Positions 1 through 6,151 of a DNA stretch of 7,111 nucleotides are shown in pieces. Made by a program: the position numbers and the translations under genes. How positions within the stretch are numbered: the first letter of the stretch is position 1; each line of letters starts with the position of its first letter. Source of the stretch: Caldifarciminota bacterium (GTDB taxonomy: Bacteria; WOR-3; Hydrothermia; UBA1063; CAJXJZ01); the NCBI GenBank assembly GCA_027073945.1, contig JALTEL010000387.1, positions 1-7,111 on the forward strand, written 5' to 3'. The notes beneath the pieces were generated by a model. The model made no database searches. It was not told the origin of the DNA and was given only the letters and a program-made list of their open reading frames with translations.

Positions 1-256
1 ACTCGGCCAGAGCGGCATATAGGGCGGGAGCGGCGTGGCCCTTGCTGAGAACGAAGCGGTCCCTGTCGGGCCAATCGGGTTCCTGCGGCCTGTGCCTCAT
101 AACATGAAAATAAAGGGTGGCGATTATGTCCGCCGCGGACAGGGAGCCGCCGGGGTGGCCGGAGCCTGCGGTGTATATCATCTGAACAATATCTCGCCGG
201 AGAATTCTGGCCTTCTCCGCAATCATGCTGACGGTTTCGTCTGTGTAATCGCTCAT
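1..256 (-). CDS. Transketolase, N-terminal (thiamine diphosphate-binding) subunit, 3'-truncated by the window edge
   Basis: Only the first 85 residues are present; the rest lies left of the window. Reading the minus strand from ATG at 256 gives two transketolase signatures: GHPGGSLS (residues 33-40) and [13 protein letters not shown] (residues 71-83). Their histidines (H34 and H74) match the thiamine-diphosphate/substrate-pocket histidines of the family. Transketolase moves two-carbon ketol units between sugar phosphates in the non-oxidative pentose phosphate pathway, in the cytoplasm. In archaea and some bacteria the enzyme is split into N- and C-terminal subunits; a start this close to the GHPGG motif fits the N subunit (about 270-280 aa), but full-length transketolase cannot be excluded from a fragment. 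A GGGGAG ribosome binding site 5 nt upstream supports the start. The gene is GC-rich host-type sequence, has its own promoter, and lies downstream of the AT-rich operon on the same strand. Confidence 0.93.
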   Translation of the reverse strand, partial: MSDYTDETVSMIAEKARILRRDIVQMIYTAGSGHPGGSLSAADIIATLYFHVMRHRPQEPDWPDRDRFVLSKGHAAPALYAALAE

Positions 257-261
257 GGAAT

Positions 262-267
262 CTCCCC
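262..267 (-). promoter_or_regulatory. Ribosome binding site of the transketolase gene
   Basis: On the minus strand GGGGAG precedes the ATG at 256 with a 5-nt gap. It sets the start codon of the transketolase subunit. Confidence 0.75.
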
Positions 268-304
268 TTATCAGAGTGGTTGTGGGAGGGAATACGGAGG
301 GGTG

Positions 305-318
305 TTATAAGAGTTTTG
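305..318 (-). promoter_or_regulatory. Putative archaeal-type promoter (TATA box with A-rich BRE-like element) of the transketolase gene
   Basis: The minus strand reads CAAAACTC then TTATAA (305-310). Initiation about 25 nt downstream would fall near 282 and leave a leader of roughly 25 nt that contains the ribosome binding site. No good bacterial -35 hexamer sits 17 nt upstream, so an archaeal promoter fits better. It lies just beyond the stop codon of the last operon gene (331), so the transketolase keeps its own promoter although it is co-directional with the operon. Confidence 0.5.
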
Positions 319-330
319 CACCGATGCCGA

Positions 331-1206
331 TTAATCTAAAACATAATCCTCTATAACCTTTTGAATAAGGTAATCTACCTTTGGATCCGAAAGAAAGAAC
401 TCGCTGTTTCCAAAGATATACAGACCGTAGTCTTTTGGAATCCTCTTTAAAAAATCCAACAATTCATTTCTATGCTTAATTACATCTCTGCTGGAGAATA
501 TTTGGCCAATTAGTGTTTTCAATTTGACACTATCGATTTTTTCTCCATCATATATGTCGAGATAGTATTTCTGATCCCTATCTTTAACTTTCATGGTTCC
601 AAATGTTTTTTTTGCAAGAGAGTCAGCAGCATGACGAATGACATTACTAACTGGGGATTCATTGCCACGCTTGCCATAGAATTTCTCTTCAGAATATGTG
701 CCCTTTACAACTCCAATCTTTTGTAACAGGTTGATTGATTCTTCCATTAGTTCCTTGAGTCTATCCCTTACATACTTTTCTTTAACATCAACTGAAAAAT
801 CTTTGTAGAAAGATCTTAGAGCAATAAAGCTAAGAAGCACAACCTTCTCTTTTTCACTCAACTCCTTCATTTCCACGCTAAAAAACTTATGGTCAATAGA
901 TTCAATGAGATCATTTATAGTTCTGCCATGTCTCTTATCTTCTTCCCATATAGAATGGGCTGTTAAGCAATAACTATCCAATTTATCTATCATTCTTAGC
1001 TTATTTCTTTCTTTTAGATTTTTAATCATCTCTAGATTACTCTCTGTTGCAGAAACGCTAAAATTCTTAAGGTACTCCAACCTTTTTTTAGATCTCATAT
1101 GTATAAGAGAATACAAAACAGAATCATCCTTTAAGTCACCTTTTTTCTTTAACTCCGAATAAAGTTTATCATAAAGATCTGATATAAGATTTCTCTTACC
1201 AGTCAA
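331..1206 (-). CDS. Unknown helical protein, last gene of the HerA-NurA operon (291 aa)
   Basis: I do not recognise this 291-residue protein. It is rich in Lys, Glu, Leu and Ile and looks almost wholly alpha-helical. It has no signal peptide or membrane segment, so it should be cytoplasmic. A long charged helical part (residues 1-160) is followed by a loop with Gly, Pro and Asn (residues 166-190) and a C-terminal part ending in an aromatic-rich stretch, YGLYIFGNSEFF (260-271). It lacks the DxH and GNHD motifs of Mre11 phosphoesterases and shows no PD-ExK or HNH signature that I can see. The start is a TTG inside the end of the ATPase gene (11-nt overlap), with a perfect GGAGGTGAT ribosome binding site at the right distance, which makes this unusual start credible. 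Coupling to the ATPase suggests a partner, adaptor or effector of that ATPase; this is inference. Base composition matches the other operon genes. Confidence 0.85.
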   Translation of the reverse strand: MTGKRNLISDLYDKLYSELKKKGDLKDDSVLYSLIHMRSKKRLEYLKNFSVSATESNLEMIKNLKERNKLRMIDKLDSYCLTAHSIWEEDKRHGRTINDLIESIDHKFFSVEMKELSEKEKVVLLSFIALRSFYKDFSVDVKEKYVRDRLKELMEESINLLQKIGVVKGTYSEEKFYGKRGNESPVSNVIRHAADSLAKKTFGTMKVKDRDQKYYLDIYDGEKIDSVKLKTLIGQIFSSRDVIKHRNELLDFLKRIPKDYGLYIFGNSEFFLSDPKVDYLIQKVIEDYVLD

Positions 1207-3307
1207 TCAAATCACCTCCTTTTATCTCACGAACTCTTGTTTCTCCGTCTGTAGGCCTCACCATTATACAAGCTATAAGCCTTCCTTCAGCATATAAACG
1301 CTCAACCACAGAAAAAATTGGCTCCAGTGATTTTTTATCCATCGTAGAGATCTCATCAAATAGCGCAATTATCTTTCGATTATCCTTAACTGATAACTGA
1401 GCTTTTAAGAAAGCACTTTGGCTTCGTCCGGTGGAAAGGCGACTAAATGGAATCTTTTTGTTTCCTTCAAGTACCACGATTCCATCTTCTAAATTTATTT
1501 TTTTAACCTTTTTTTCGCCGAAGTAATCTACAGTACCAACTATCTTCCCTAAGTAAATTGATATCAAATCAAGATACTGCATGAGTTCTTTATTATCTTT
1601 ATCAGGATCCTGTAACGAGACATATTGTTTAAAGTCCTTATTGAATTTTACGTTAAGGCCCTTTACCTTTCTGAGAATCCGCTCCAAATCCTTTTTCCTT
1701 GACAAAAACGGGCTTTTTTCTATTGTTGCAGACCTCTTTATCTGTGATTCCTTATCTTTAATCATAACGTTCACATTACTTAATTTCTCTGATTTACTCT
1801 CTATATCTTCTCTTAGTTTAATTATTTTTTTCTCGAGTTCCTCCACCGAGTAAGATTTATACTCTAGATTCTTTTCACCCAACGAGAGTTCATTTATGCT
1901 AACTGCTATATCACTAGTATTAACTTTTTTCTGTTTACAAATCGCTTCAATGTATCTTATATCCTCATCCACCTTCTCAATTTCCTTCGTTAGTTCCGAT
2001 ACCTGCTGGTCAACATCTTCAAACATTATCTCGTTATAATTAAATGCTTCTCCATACTTACCTAGTTTTCTAGATGTATCTTTAAAGTTTTCAATATGAT
2101 ATTGAACTTCGTCGATAAGATAAGGCAAATCATCTAGCAGCTTTTTTTGCTTAAGCATGTCACTATTCTTATCGATTTCTTCTCTTAATACAGAGAGATA
2201 TTCATTTATACTATGTTTAATCCCAGGCAACTCTAGGTCATAACTCGAATATTGGGATAAAAGAGATTCCAACTCTTTTAAAAGTTCTATATTTTTAAAC
2301 TCTTCATCGTCATCTATCGAAAGAGATTTCAAATCTTCTATGTACTCTAAGATTCTATTAAACAGATCTTCGAAGATGCTCTCGCTATCTTCACGCAAAA
2401 GACTATCTACAGAGAGGCGGTTTAGTATGGCAGGTTCTGTTAGTGGATGATCAGAAGGTAAATTTTTCTCGAGACTTTCTGATATTTCATTGAATAGTTT
2501 TTCAATCTCACCTAATTCTTTTTTGAGGTCTTTTTTTATTTCTTTCGTCCTTTTCTCATTTTTCGCCTTTTGATCTATTGTTTCCAATAATAAATCTAAC
2601 ATGTCCTGTTTCTCTTGACGCTTAGATTTTAAAAGATCCAACTGTTTTAGTAATTTTAAATTATCAATAACATTCTCCAAAGATTTGGCAGAATCTATTT
2701 CATGCCTCAATTTTTCTTTTTGGTTAAAAAGCTTCTCTATATCCCTTTCTAATTCATCTCTTAATTCATAGTCTGATATGTTCTGCAAAATTTCTTCTAT
2801 ATGTTTCTGAAAAGTATCAATACGACTGCCAATTTCATCCTGCTCCTCTTTGATAGTTTTTTTTAAGTCTTCCAGTCGTTTTAGCGTGTCTTCAGGTGTA
2901 TCATAGATTAGCGCATAGTTCTTAAAAAAACTTTCATGAGTTAATTTTTTCTTTTTCCCATTAAGAATTTCATAGACATAAATATCTTTCCCTGTTTCTG
3001 ATGTTTTTTTCGATTGCAGAACAAGGGAACTGGAACCATTTAACCCGATTTTGTAATCGAATATTAGTTTTTCTTGGCTTGCGTTAAGATATGATTTAAG
3101 CTTCATTTTTAGAGTCTCTTTTACCTTCGGACTTTCAATGCCAAAAAATGCAAGAGCAAGAATATCTAAAAAGGTACTTTTACCCATAGAATTCTGAGCT
3201 TCAATATATGCAAGATTTGGTAAACTAGTTCCAATCCTATCATTTGGTTTTATTGTTCTTATTTCATCTCCTTCATTTCTTTCGATGGTGTAGTCGAATT
3301 CTATCAC
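1196..3307 (-). CDS. Rad50/SMC-like ABC ATPase without zinc hook (703 aa)
   Basis: This is a split-head ABC ATPase of the Rad50/SMC/RecF type. The N-terminal half-head carries a Walker A motif of the form A-x4-GKS (A37-S44, AQNSMGKS). The C-terminal half-head carries a signature LSTGRSQ (624-630) and a Walker B ending in DE (D651, E652), followed by a D-loop-like STMDKKS. Charged heptad-rich helices at about 140-280 and 430-550 should form an antiparallel coiled coil around a central section (about 285-425). No CxxC hook exists: the only cysteines are C457 and C680. At 703 aa it is shorter than Rad50 (about 850-900 or more). Such ATPases bind DNA or DNA ends and clamp in an ATP-dependent way. 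The start is GTG, 2 nt after the small upstream gene and 5 nt after a GGTGAT site. No Mre11 is encoded beside it, so its nuclease partner is more likely NurA or the 291-aa protein (inference). A RecF-like or overcoming-lysogenization-type (OLD-like) ATPase is a less likely alternative, since no Toprim domain is visible. Confidence 0.92.
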   Translation of the reverse strand: MIEFDYTIERNEGDEIRTIKPNDRIGTSLPNLAYIEAQNSMGKSTFLDILALAFFGIESPKVKETLKMKLKSYLNASQEKLIFDYKIGLNGSSSLVLQSKKTSETGKDIYVYEILNGKKKKLTHESFFKNYALIYDTPEDTLKRLEDLKKTIKEEQDEIGSRIDTFQKHIEEILQNISDYELRDELERDIEKLFNQKEKLRHEIDSAKSLENVIDNLKLLKQLDLLKSKRQEKQDMLDLLLETIDQKAKNEKRTKEIKKDLKKELGEIEKLFNEISESLEKNLPSDHPLTEPAILNRLSVDSLLREDSESIFEDLFNRILEYIEDLKSLSIDDDEEFKNIELLKELESLLSQYSSYDLELPGIKHSINEYLSVLREEIDKNSDMLKQKKLLDDLPYLIDEVQYHIENFKDTSRKLGKYGEAFNYNEIMFEDVDQQVSELTKEIEKVDEDIRYIEAICKQKKVNTSDIAVSINELSLGEKNLEYKSYSVEELEKKIIKLREDIESKSEKLSNVNVMIKDKESQIKRSATIEKSPFLSRKKDLERILRKVKGLNVKFNKDFKQYVSLQDPDKDNKELMQYLDLISIYLGKIVGTVDYFGEKKVKKINLEDGIVVLEGNKKIPFSRLSTGRSQSAFLKAQLSVKDNRKIIALFDEISTMDKKSLEPIFSVVERLYAEGRLIACIMVRPTDGETRVREIKGGDLIDW
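1211..1219 (-). promoter_or_regulatory. Strong Shine-Dalgarno site selecting a TTG start
   Basis: GGAGGTGAT on the minus strand is a full complement to the 16S rRNA 3' end. The GGAGG core ends 8 nt before the TTG at 1206. The same bases encode Gly-Gly-Asp near the C-terminus of the upstream ATPase. Confidence 0.8.
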
Positions 3308-3309
3308 TC

Positions 3310-3453
3310 TTAATCACCTTCTCTTTTGAGCAACTTATTAAGAATTGCCTTTGGTCCAATATCTGAAAGAACATATTCTATAATTAACTTTTCCTCATCG
3401 TCTGAAAACAATTGCATAAACAACTCCTTCAATTCGGGATCAACTTTTCTCAT
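3310..3453 (-). CDS. Small acidic protein between HerA and the Rad50-like ATPase (47 aa)
   Basis: A 47-residue reading frame fills the gap between HerA and the ATPase gene. It begins with ATG at 3453, 2 nt after the HerA stop, and ends with TAA 2 nt before the ATPase start. A strong GGAGG site lies 7 nt upstream of the ATG. The protein begins MRKVDPELKELFMQLFSDDE and continues as likely amphipathic helices with an IIEYVL segment and a basic KLLKRE stretch near the C-terminus. It has no cysteine, signal peptide or transmembrane segment. Its ribosome binding site, exact fit and codon use like its neighbours argue that it is a real gene. I do not recognise a family. A helical peptide of this size could be a clamp or assembly subunit bridging HerA and the ATPase, or an inhibitor that keeps the nuclease machine silent. 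Both roles are inference. Confidence 0.8.
   Translation of the reverse strand: MRKVDPELKELFMQLFSDDEEKLIIEYVLSDIGPKAILNKLLKREGD
3313..3318 (-). promoter_or_regulatory. Shine-Dalgarno site selecting the GTG start of the ATPase
   Basis: GGTGAT on the minus strand lies 5 nt before the GTG at 3307. These bases also encode the last Gly-Asp of the 47-aa protein, so translation of the two genes is probably coupled. Confidence 0.7.
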
Positions 3454-3455
3454 TA

Positions 3456-5021
3456 TTAGTCCTCCTCAAACACTCCAGCATATGCCAGCGGGAACTTAAG
3501 TATTTTAAGTTGAGACATTTCATGCACATTCGCAATAGCAAACCCCTTTTTTAAGGTTTCGACTTCATCAGCTTGAATAGATATTCCAACATTCTTAAGG
3601 GCCGTAGAATCTGATTTAAAAAAGATTTTTGTGTTTATCACGCTAGACAGACCCCTCGGGATGTCAGATGGGTTTTGAGACGAGAAAATAACCCCTATTT
3701 TCTGACTTCTGCCTGTTCGGCAAATAGTATCTAAATCTCCCAGAGCCTCCCTTGAGGCATCGGTGTTATAGAACTGATGGACTTCGTCGATAATTATTAG
3801 TACTGGTACATCATATAGCTTATTCGATTTTGCAACAACAATTCTGTGTAGTAGATCTCTTAAAAGAATCGCTCCAAATTGTGGGCCTTTGTCTCCAGTT
3901 ACATTTATAACAGATACTTTACCGCCCTGCAAAATGTCATCTTCATTAATTGTTTCTGCATCTTCATTGTCAAAAAACTCCGACGCAGAAGACAAATTTC
4001 TTTGAATGTTATCAAAAGTACCTCTATGGAGAGTTATCTCAGACTCATCACCCTTTGAGTTCAGCGTGTAAAAATGCCTTTTATCATCAATGCCCCTCGA
4101 AAAATACTTTATGAAATCGGAGAAATTATCGGAATCAGTCATCCTATTCTCTTTCCAGTATCTGAAGATATCGGGTAGATTCTGAGCAGCAATATCGCTT
4201 ATTCCATGCAATAATCCAATTAGAGATTCTGGCTCGATCTCCCGCACATTGAGGGTTATTCTTTTAGTATAATCTCTATCTACCTCTGTTGTTGCAAAAT
4301 TTATTTCTTGATTGGCAGGATAATAAATAACAAAATTCTCAATGCCATGAGCTTCCATCCCTATGGATTCCCACTCCTTAAAAATCTCTTCATTTTTTAC
4401 CACAGATGGTTTGTTTAAATGGAGAAAATCAGTATCCTTGACATTAACAGCCAGTACAGCTCCCTCCATTTCTTCAGCGAAATACTGAGCGAGGTATTTC
4501 GTCGCTACAGTTTTTCCACTTCCAGTTCTTCCACATATAAGCATCTGATGGAAGAACATATCAGAAGGAAGTTTAGCGGTTATGTACTTTCCGTTTTCCT
4601 CCTTTAATATCTGGTTTTGTCCGGAATGAACAGTTGCAACAAAGACAATAGGTCCTTCTTTGCCTTCCATGCCCATTGCAAGGTCAATTTCTTCCTGAGT
4701 GGACCTTCTTGCAATAGAAAGAGGGGGAATATAATCAATTAAGCCATCATCTCTATGAGTTATATCTTTTACTCGATAAGCAGTTATTTCATTCTTGCAA
4801 GCCTGATCCTGAGAAAGTGGGCTAAGATCCATATCAACAATAAGGGGAGAAGGAGAGAAAGGTTGAACTTGATTGCTGTTATCAACCCTCAATATAAATT
4901 TAGAGTTTCTATCTTTGATCTCCACTGTGAGGTATGATCCCTTTGGTAACAAACCATCTATGCCTTTCTTAGACAATAACTTTATTTTTCCGTTTTTTTC
5001 TCCACTCACTATCCATGTCAT
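3456..5021 (-). CDS. herA: HerA-like hexameric DNA translocase (FtsK-HerA superfamily ATPase)
   Basis: With the ATG at 5021 this protein has 521 residues; the frame is open to a TTG at 5033, which would give 525. Numbered from the TTG, residues 1-160 form the region where HerA carries its beta-barrel. The RecA-like motor then follows with Walker A GRTGSGKT (168-175), Walker B VLIIIDEVHQF (411-421), and the C-terminal sensor/arginine-finger region CRTGRSQKIGVIFSSQNPSD (438-457), which corresponds to the GR...QRPSD stretch of HerA proteins. HerA forms a hexameric ring that pumps double-stranded DNA into the NurA nuclease, and length and motif order fit the family. The gene starts 1 nt after the NurA stop, and the ATG is preferred because a GGTGG site sits 4 nt before it; the TTG lacks a good site. 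It is the presumed motor of the system encoded by this operon. Confidence 0.93.
   Translation of the reverse strand: MTWIVSGEKNGKIKLLSKKGIDGLLPKGSYLTVEIKDRNSKFILRVDNSNQVQPFSPSPLIVDMDLSPLSQDQACKNEITAYRVKDITHRDDGLIDYIPPLSIARRSTQEEIDLAMGMEGKEGPIVFVATVHSGQNQILKEENGKYITAKLPSDMFFHQMLICGRTGSGKTVATKYLAQYFAEEMEGAVLAVNVKDTDFLHLNKPSVVKNEEIFKEWESIGMEAHGIENFVIYYPANQEINFATTEVDRDYTKRITLNVREIEPESLIGLLHGISDIAAQNLPDIFRYWKENRMTDSDNFSDFIKYFSRGIDDKRHFYTLNSKGDESEITLHRGTFDNIQRNLSSASEFFDNEDAETINEDDILQGGKVSVINVTGDKGPQFGAILLRDLLHRIVVAKSNKLYDVPVLIIIDEVHQFYNTDASREALGDLDTICRTGRSQKIGVIFSSQNPSDIPRGLSSVINTKIFFKSDSTALKNVGISIQADEVETLKKGFAIANVHEMSQLKILKFPLAYAGVFEED
3461..3465 (-). promoter_or_regulatory. Shine-Dalgarno site of the 47-aa gene
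   Basis: GGAGG on the minus strand, 7 nt before the ATG at 3453, lies inside the last codons of HerA (Glu-Glu-Asp). It is the main support for calling the small gene real. Confidence 0.75.
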
Positions 5022-5022
5022 T

Positions 5023-6060
5023 TTACCACCCAAATCTTTCTTGGTTCATCGTTGGCGTAATACCAATATTCTTCATTATCTTATTCAGTTCCATAATCTT
5101 GAGAGTTTCTCTTGCATACATCTCAGCCACTGCGATTGGCCTAACTTGAGGATTTTTTGCATTCCCCTGTGCAAGTACGAAATAATATATCAAATTAATT
5201 ACGTGTTCTATTTCTTCACCATATTTTTCAAAAGTTTCAGTATCAAATTCAATTCTTTGGATGTTTTTAGAAAGAGGTTTTATATAGCAGAATATCTTTG
5301 CATTTTTGGGATTATTAACATCCTCGTACCTAAAGAAATTGGTTCGGTATCCTTCACCCAAGAAGTTGTGTGCCCAATGCATATCTGAATTATATTTTCC
5401 TTTTAGCTCAGATAAATGGTCGGTTACTAAGTTACTACTACTATTTTTTACAAAGAAAATCGGAAATATCTCTCTTGAAATCAGCTTTTTTAATGAATTG
5501 AGAACAATAGTATAAAGATCCCCTCCAATCAATGGACCATCGATAAGAAGCAAAGCGTTTTCTGGAACATAAGCCTCTAAAAACCTTATTTTATCAAATA
5601 AGTAATCTCTCTTTGATTCCAATTGGGGGTCATCAACTTTTTTAATATACTTTGATTTTGAAGCTAACTCACCAGATCGAGTATAGAAATAGAGAGTGAT
5701 CTCATTTAAAGGCACATACTCTTTGCCAAGCAAAACTAGTGAATGAGATGTGAAAAATGCTTCTCCCTCTAAAGCAGAATATTTGCCAATGGACTCATCG
5801 TAAGCCACAATGGGGCGATATCCAGACAGCATATGTTCCCCCTCTTTCGGCTTTAACATAACTTTTTTAATTGGTCCAATGGCCTCCACTTTCTCCCCTC
5901 CCGGTGGAAAGGGAAACGCACTATATTCCATGCCCCCGTCGGAGGCATTCGGCGGTATTTTAATATCAAGGTGTTTCATATCCTCTATGGTTTTTCTAAA
6001 CATGGGATGTACTACTACTTTATTAAAGAAAGCGACACTAGTTGTTGATTTTTTACCCAT
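5023..6060 (-). CDS. nurA: NurA-like nuclease, first gene of the operon
   Basis: From ATG at 6060 the protein has 345 residues; the frame stays open to a TTG at 6117 (364 aa, numbering used here). The NurA hallmarks come in order: a metal-binding Asp in IVAYDES (D107), then LLIDGPL (D193), a strand reading FFVKNSSSNL (221-230) that matches the 'sKdS' element, IQRIEF (286-291), and a C-terminal helix with RPIAVAEMYARE (326-337) where NurA has its conserved Pro...His/Glu helix. NurA degrades DNA ends, single- or double-stranded, in a Mn2+-dependent way, as a dimer docked on the HerA ring. The N-terminal part before D107 is longer than in the best-known NurA proteins, and the first motif reads DES rather than the usual DGS. 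I prefer the 6060 start because a TATA-like promoter element and a palindrome occupy the segment between TTG and ATG. Family membership is strongly suggested; activity is inferred. Confidence 0.83.
   Translation of the reverse strand: MGKKSTTSVAFFNKVVVHPMFRKTIEDMKHLDIKIPPNASDGGMEYSAFPFPPGGEKVEAIGPIKKVMLKPKEGEHMLSGYRPIVAYDESIGKYSALEGEAFFTSHSLVLLGKEYVPLNEITLYFYTRSGELASKSKYIKKVDDPQLESKRDYLFDKIRFLEAYVPENALLLIDGPLIGGDLYTIVLNSLKKLISREIFPIFFVKNSSSNLVTDHLSELKGKYNSDMHWAHNFLGEGYRTNFFRYEDVNNPKNAKIFCYIKPLSKNIQRIEFDTETFEKYGEEIEHVINLIYYFVLAQGNAKNPQVRPIAVAEMYARETLKIMELNKIMKNIGITPTMNQERFGW
5025..5031 (-). promoter_or_regulatory. Ribosome binding site deciding the HerA start
   Basis: GGGTGGT on the minus strand overlaps the last two codons and the stop of the NurA gene, with GGTGG ending 4 nt before the ATG at 5021. 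It favours that ATG over the TTG at 5033, which lies at the upstream edge of the site. Confidence 0.55.
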
Positions 6061-6066
6061 GTCTCC

Positions 6067-6085
6067 GTTATGCATGCAGCATGAC
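6067..6085. promoter_or_regulatory. Imperfect palindrome at the operon's transcription start region (possible operator)
   Basis: The arms GTTATGC (6067-6073) and GCATGAC (6079-6085) are inverted repeats matching at 6 of 7 positions around a 5-base spacer. The core contains the perfect palindrome TGCATGCA (6071-6078). The element lies between the TATA-like box and the first ATG of the operon, where a bound repressor would block initiation. No regulator gene is visible in the operon itself. Confidence 0.4.
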
Positions 6086-6093
6086 ATATATAA
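6086..6093 (-). promoter_or_regulatory. Putative promoter (TATA element) of the nurA-herA operon
   Basis: TTATATAT on the minus strand is centred about 30 nt upstream of the ATG at 6060, the spacing expected for an archaeal promoter with a very short leader. A TTGACC hexamer at 6112-6117, 18 nt upstream of TTATAT, would also allow a bacterial -35/-10 reading. Under either view, transcription would start downstream of the TTG at 6117, which argues against that codon as the NurA start. Confidence 0.5.
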
Positions 6094-6151
6094 CTTAGAT
6101 CTAAAGCTTTCGGTCAAGAAAACTTTTTAGTTAGTAATCCGTTTCTACTCC

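Noticed and set aside
35..310. Plus-strand open frame of 91 codons
   Set aside because: It is the antisense of the transketolase N-terminus, whose motifs are unmistakable on the minus strand.
257..330. Terminator between the last operon gene and the transketolase gene
   Set aside because: No T-run or stable hairpin on the minus strand follows the stop at 331, only a short CCGAT-G-CCGAT repeat. Read-through into the transketolase gene cannot be excluded.
311..340. Target-site duplication or attachment site at the cassette ends
   Set aside because: Comparison of 311-340 with 6110-6150 showed no convincing direct or inverted repeat, only short AT-rich matches, and no recombinase or tRNA is present.
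331..1206. The 291-aa protein as Mre11
   Set aside because: Mre11 metal-binding motifs (DxH, GNHD, GH-type) are absent, and the protein is all-helical in appearance.
1581..1853. Plus-strand open frame inside the ATPase gene
   Set aside because: It gives a Ser/Leu/Phe-rich translation typical of the antisense of Lys/Glu-rich coiled coil, with no ribosome binding site.
2501..2560. T-runs and short repeated words on the plus strand in the AT-rich block
   Set aside because: They are the reverse of Lys and Glu codons in coiled-coil regions, not terminators, and no CRISPR-like spaced repeat occurs.
1196..3307. Assignment of the operon to Lamassu, Wadjet or ABC-three-component systems
   Set aside because: These share an SMC-like ATPase, but none has the HerA-NurA pair in this order, and I could not recognise their signature partner domains in the 47-aa or 291-aa proteins.
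4873..5388. Plus-strand frame of 171 codons across the HerA-NurA junction, and the one at 5810-6130
   Set aside because: Both are antisense to motif-bearing NurA/HerA coding sequence, have low-complexity hydrophobic translations, and lack a start signal.
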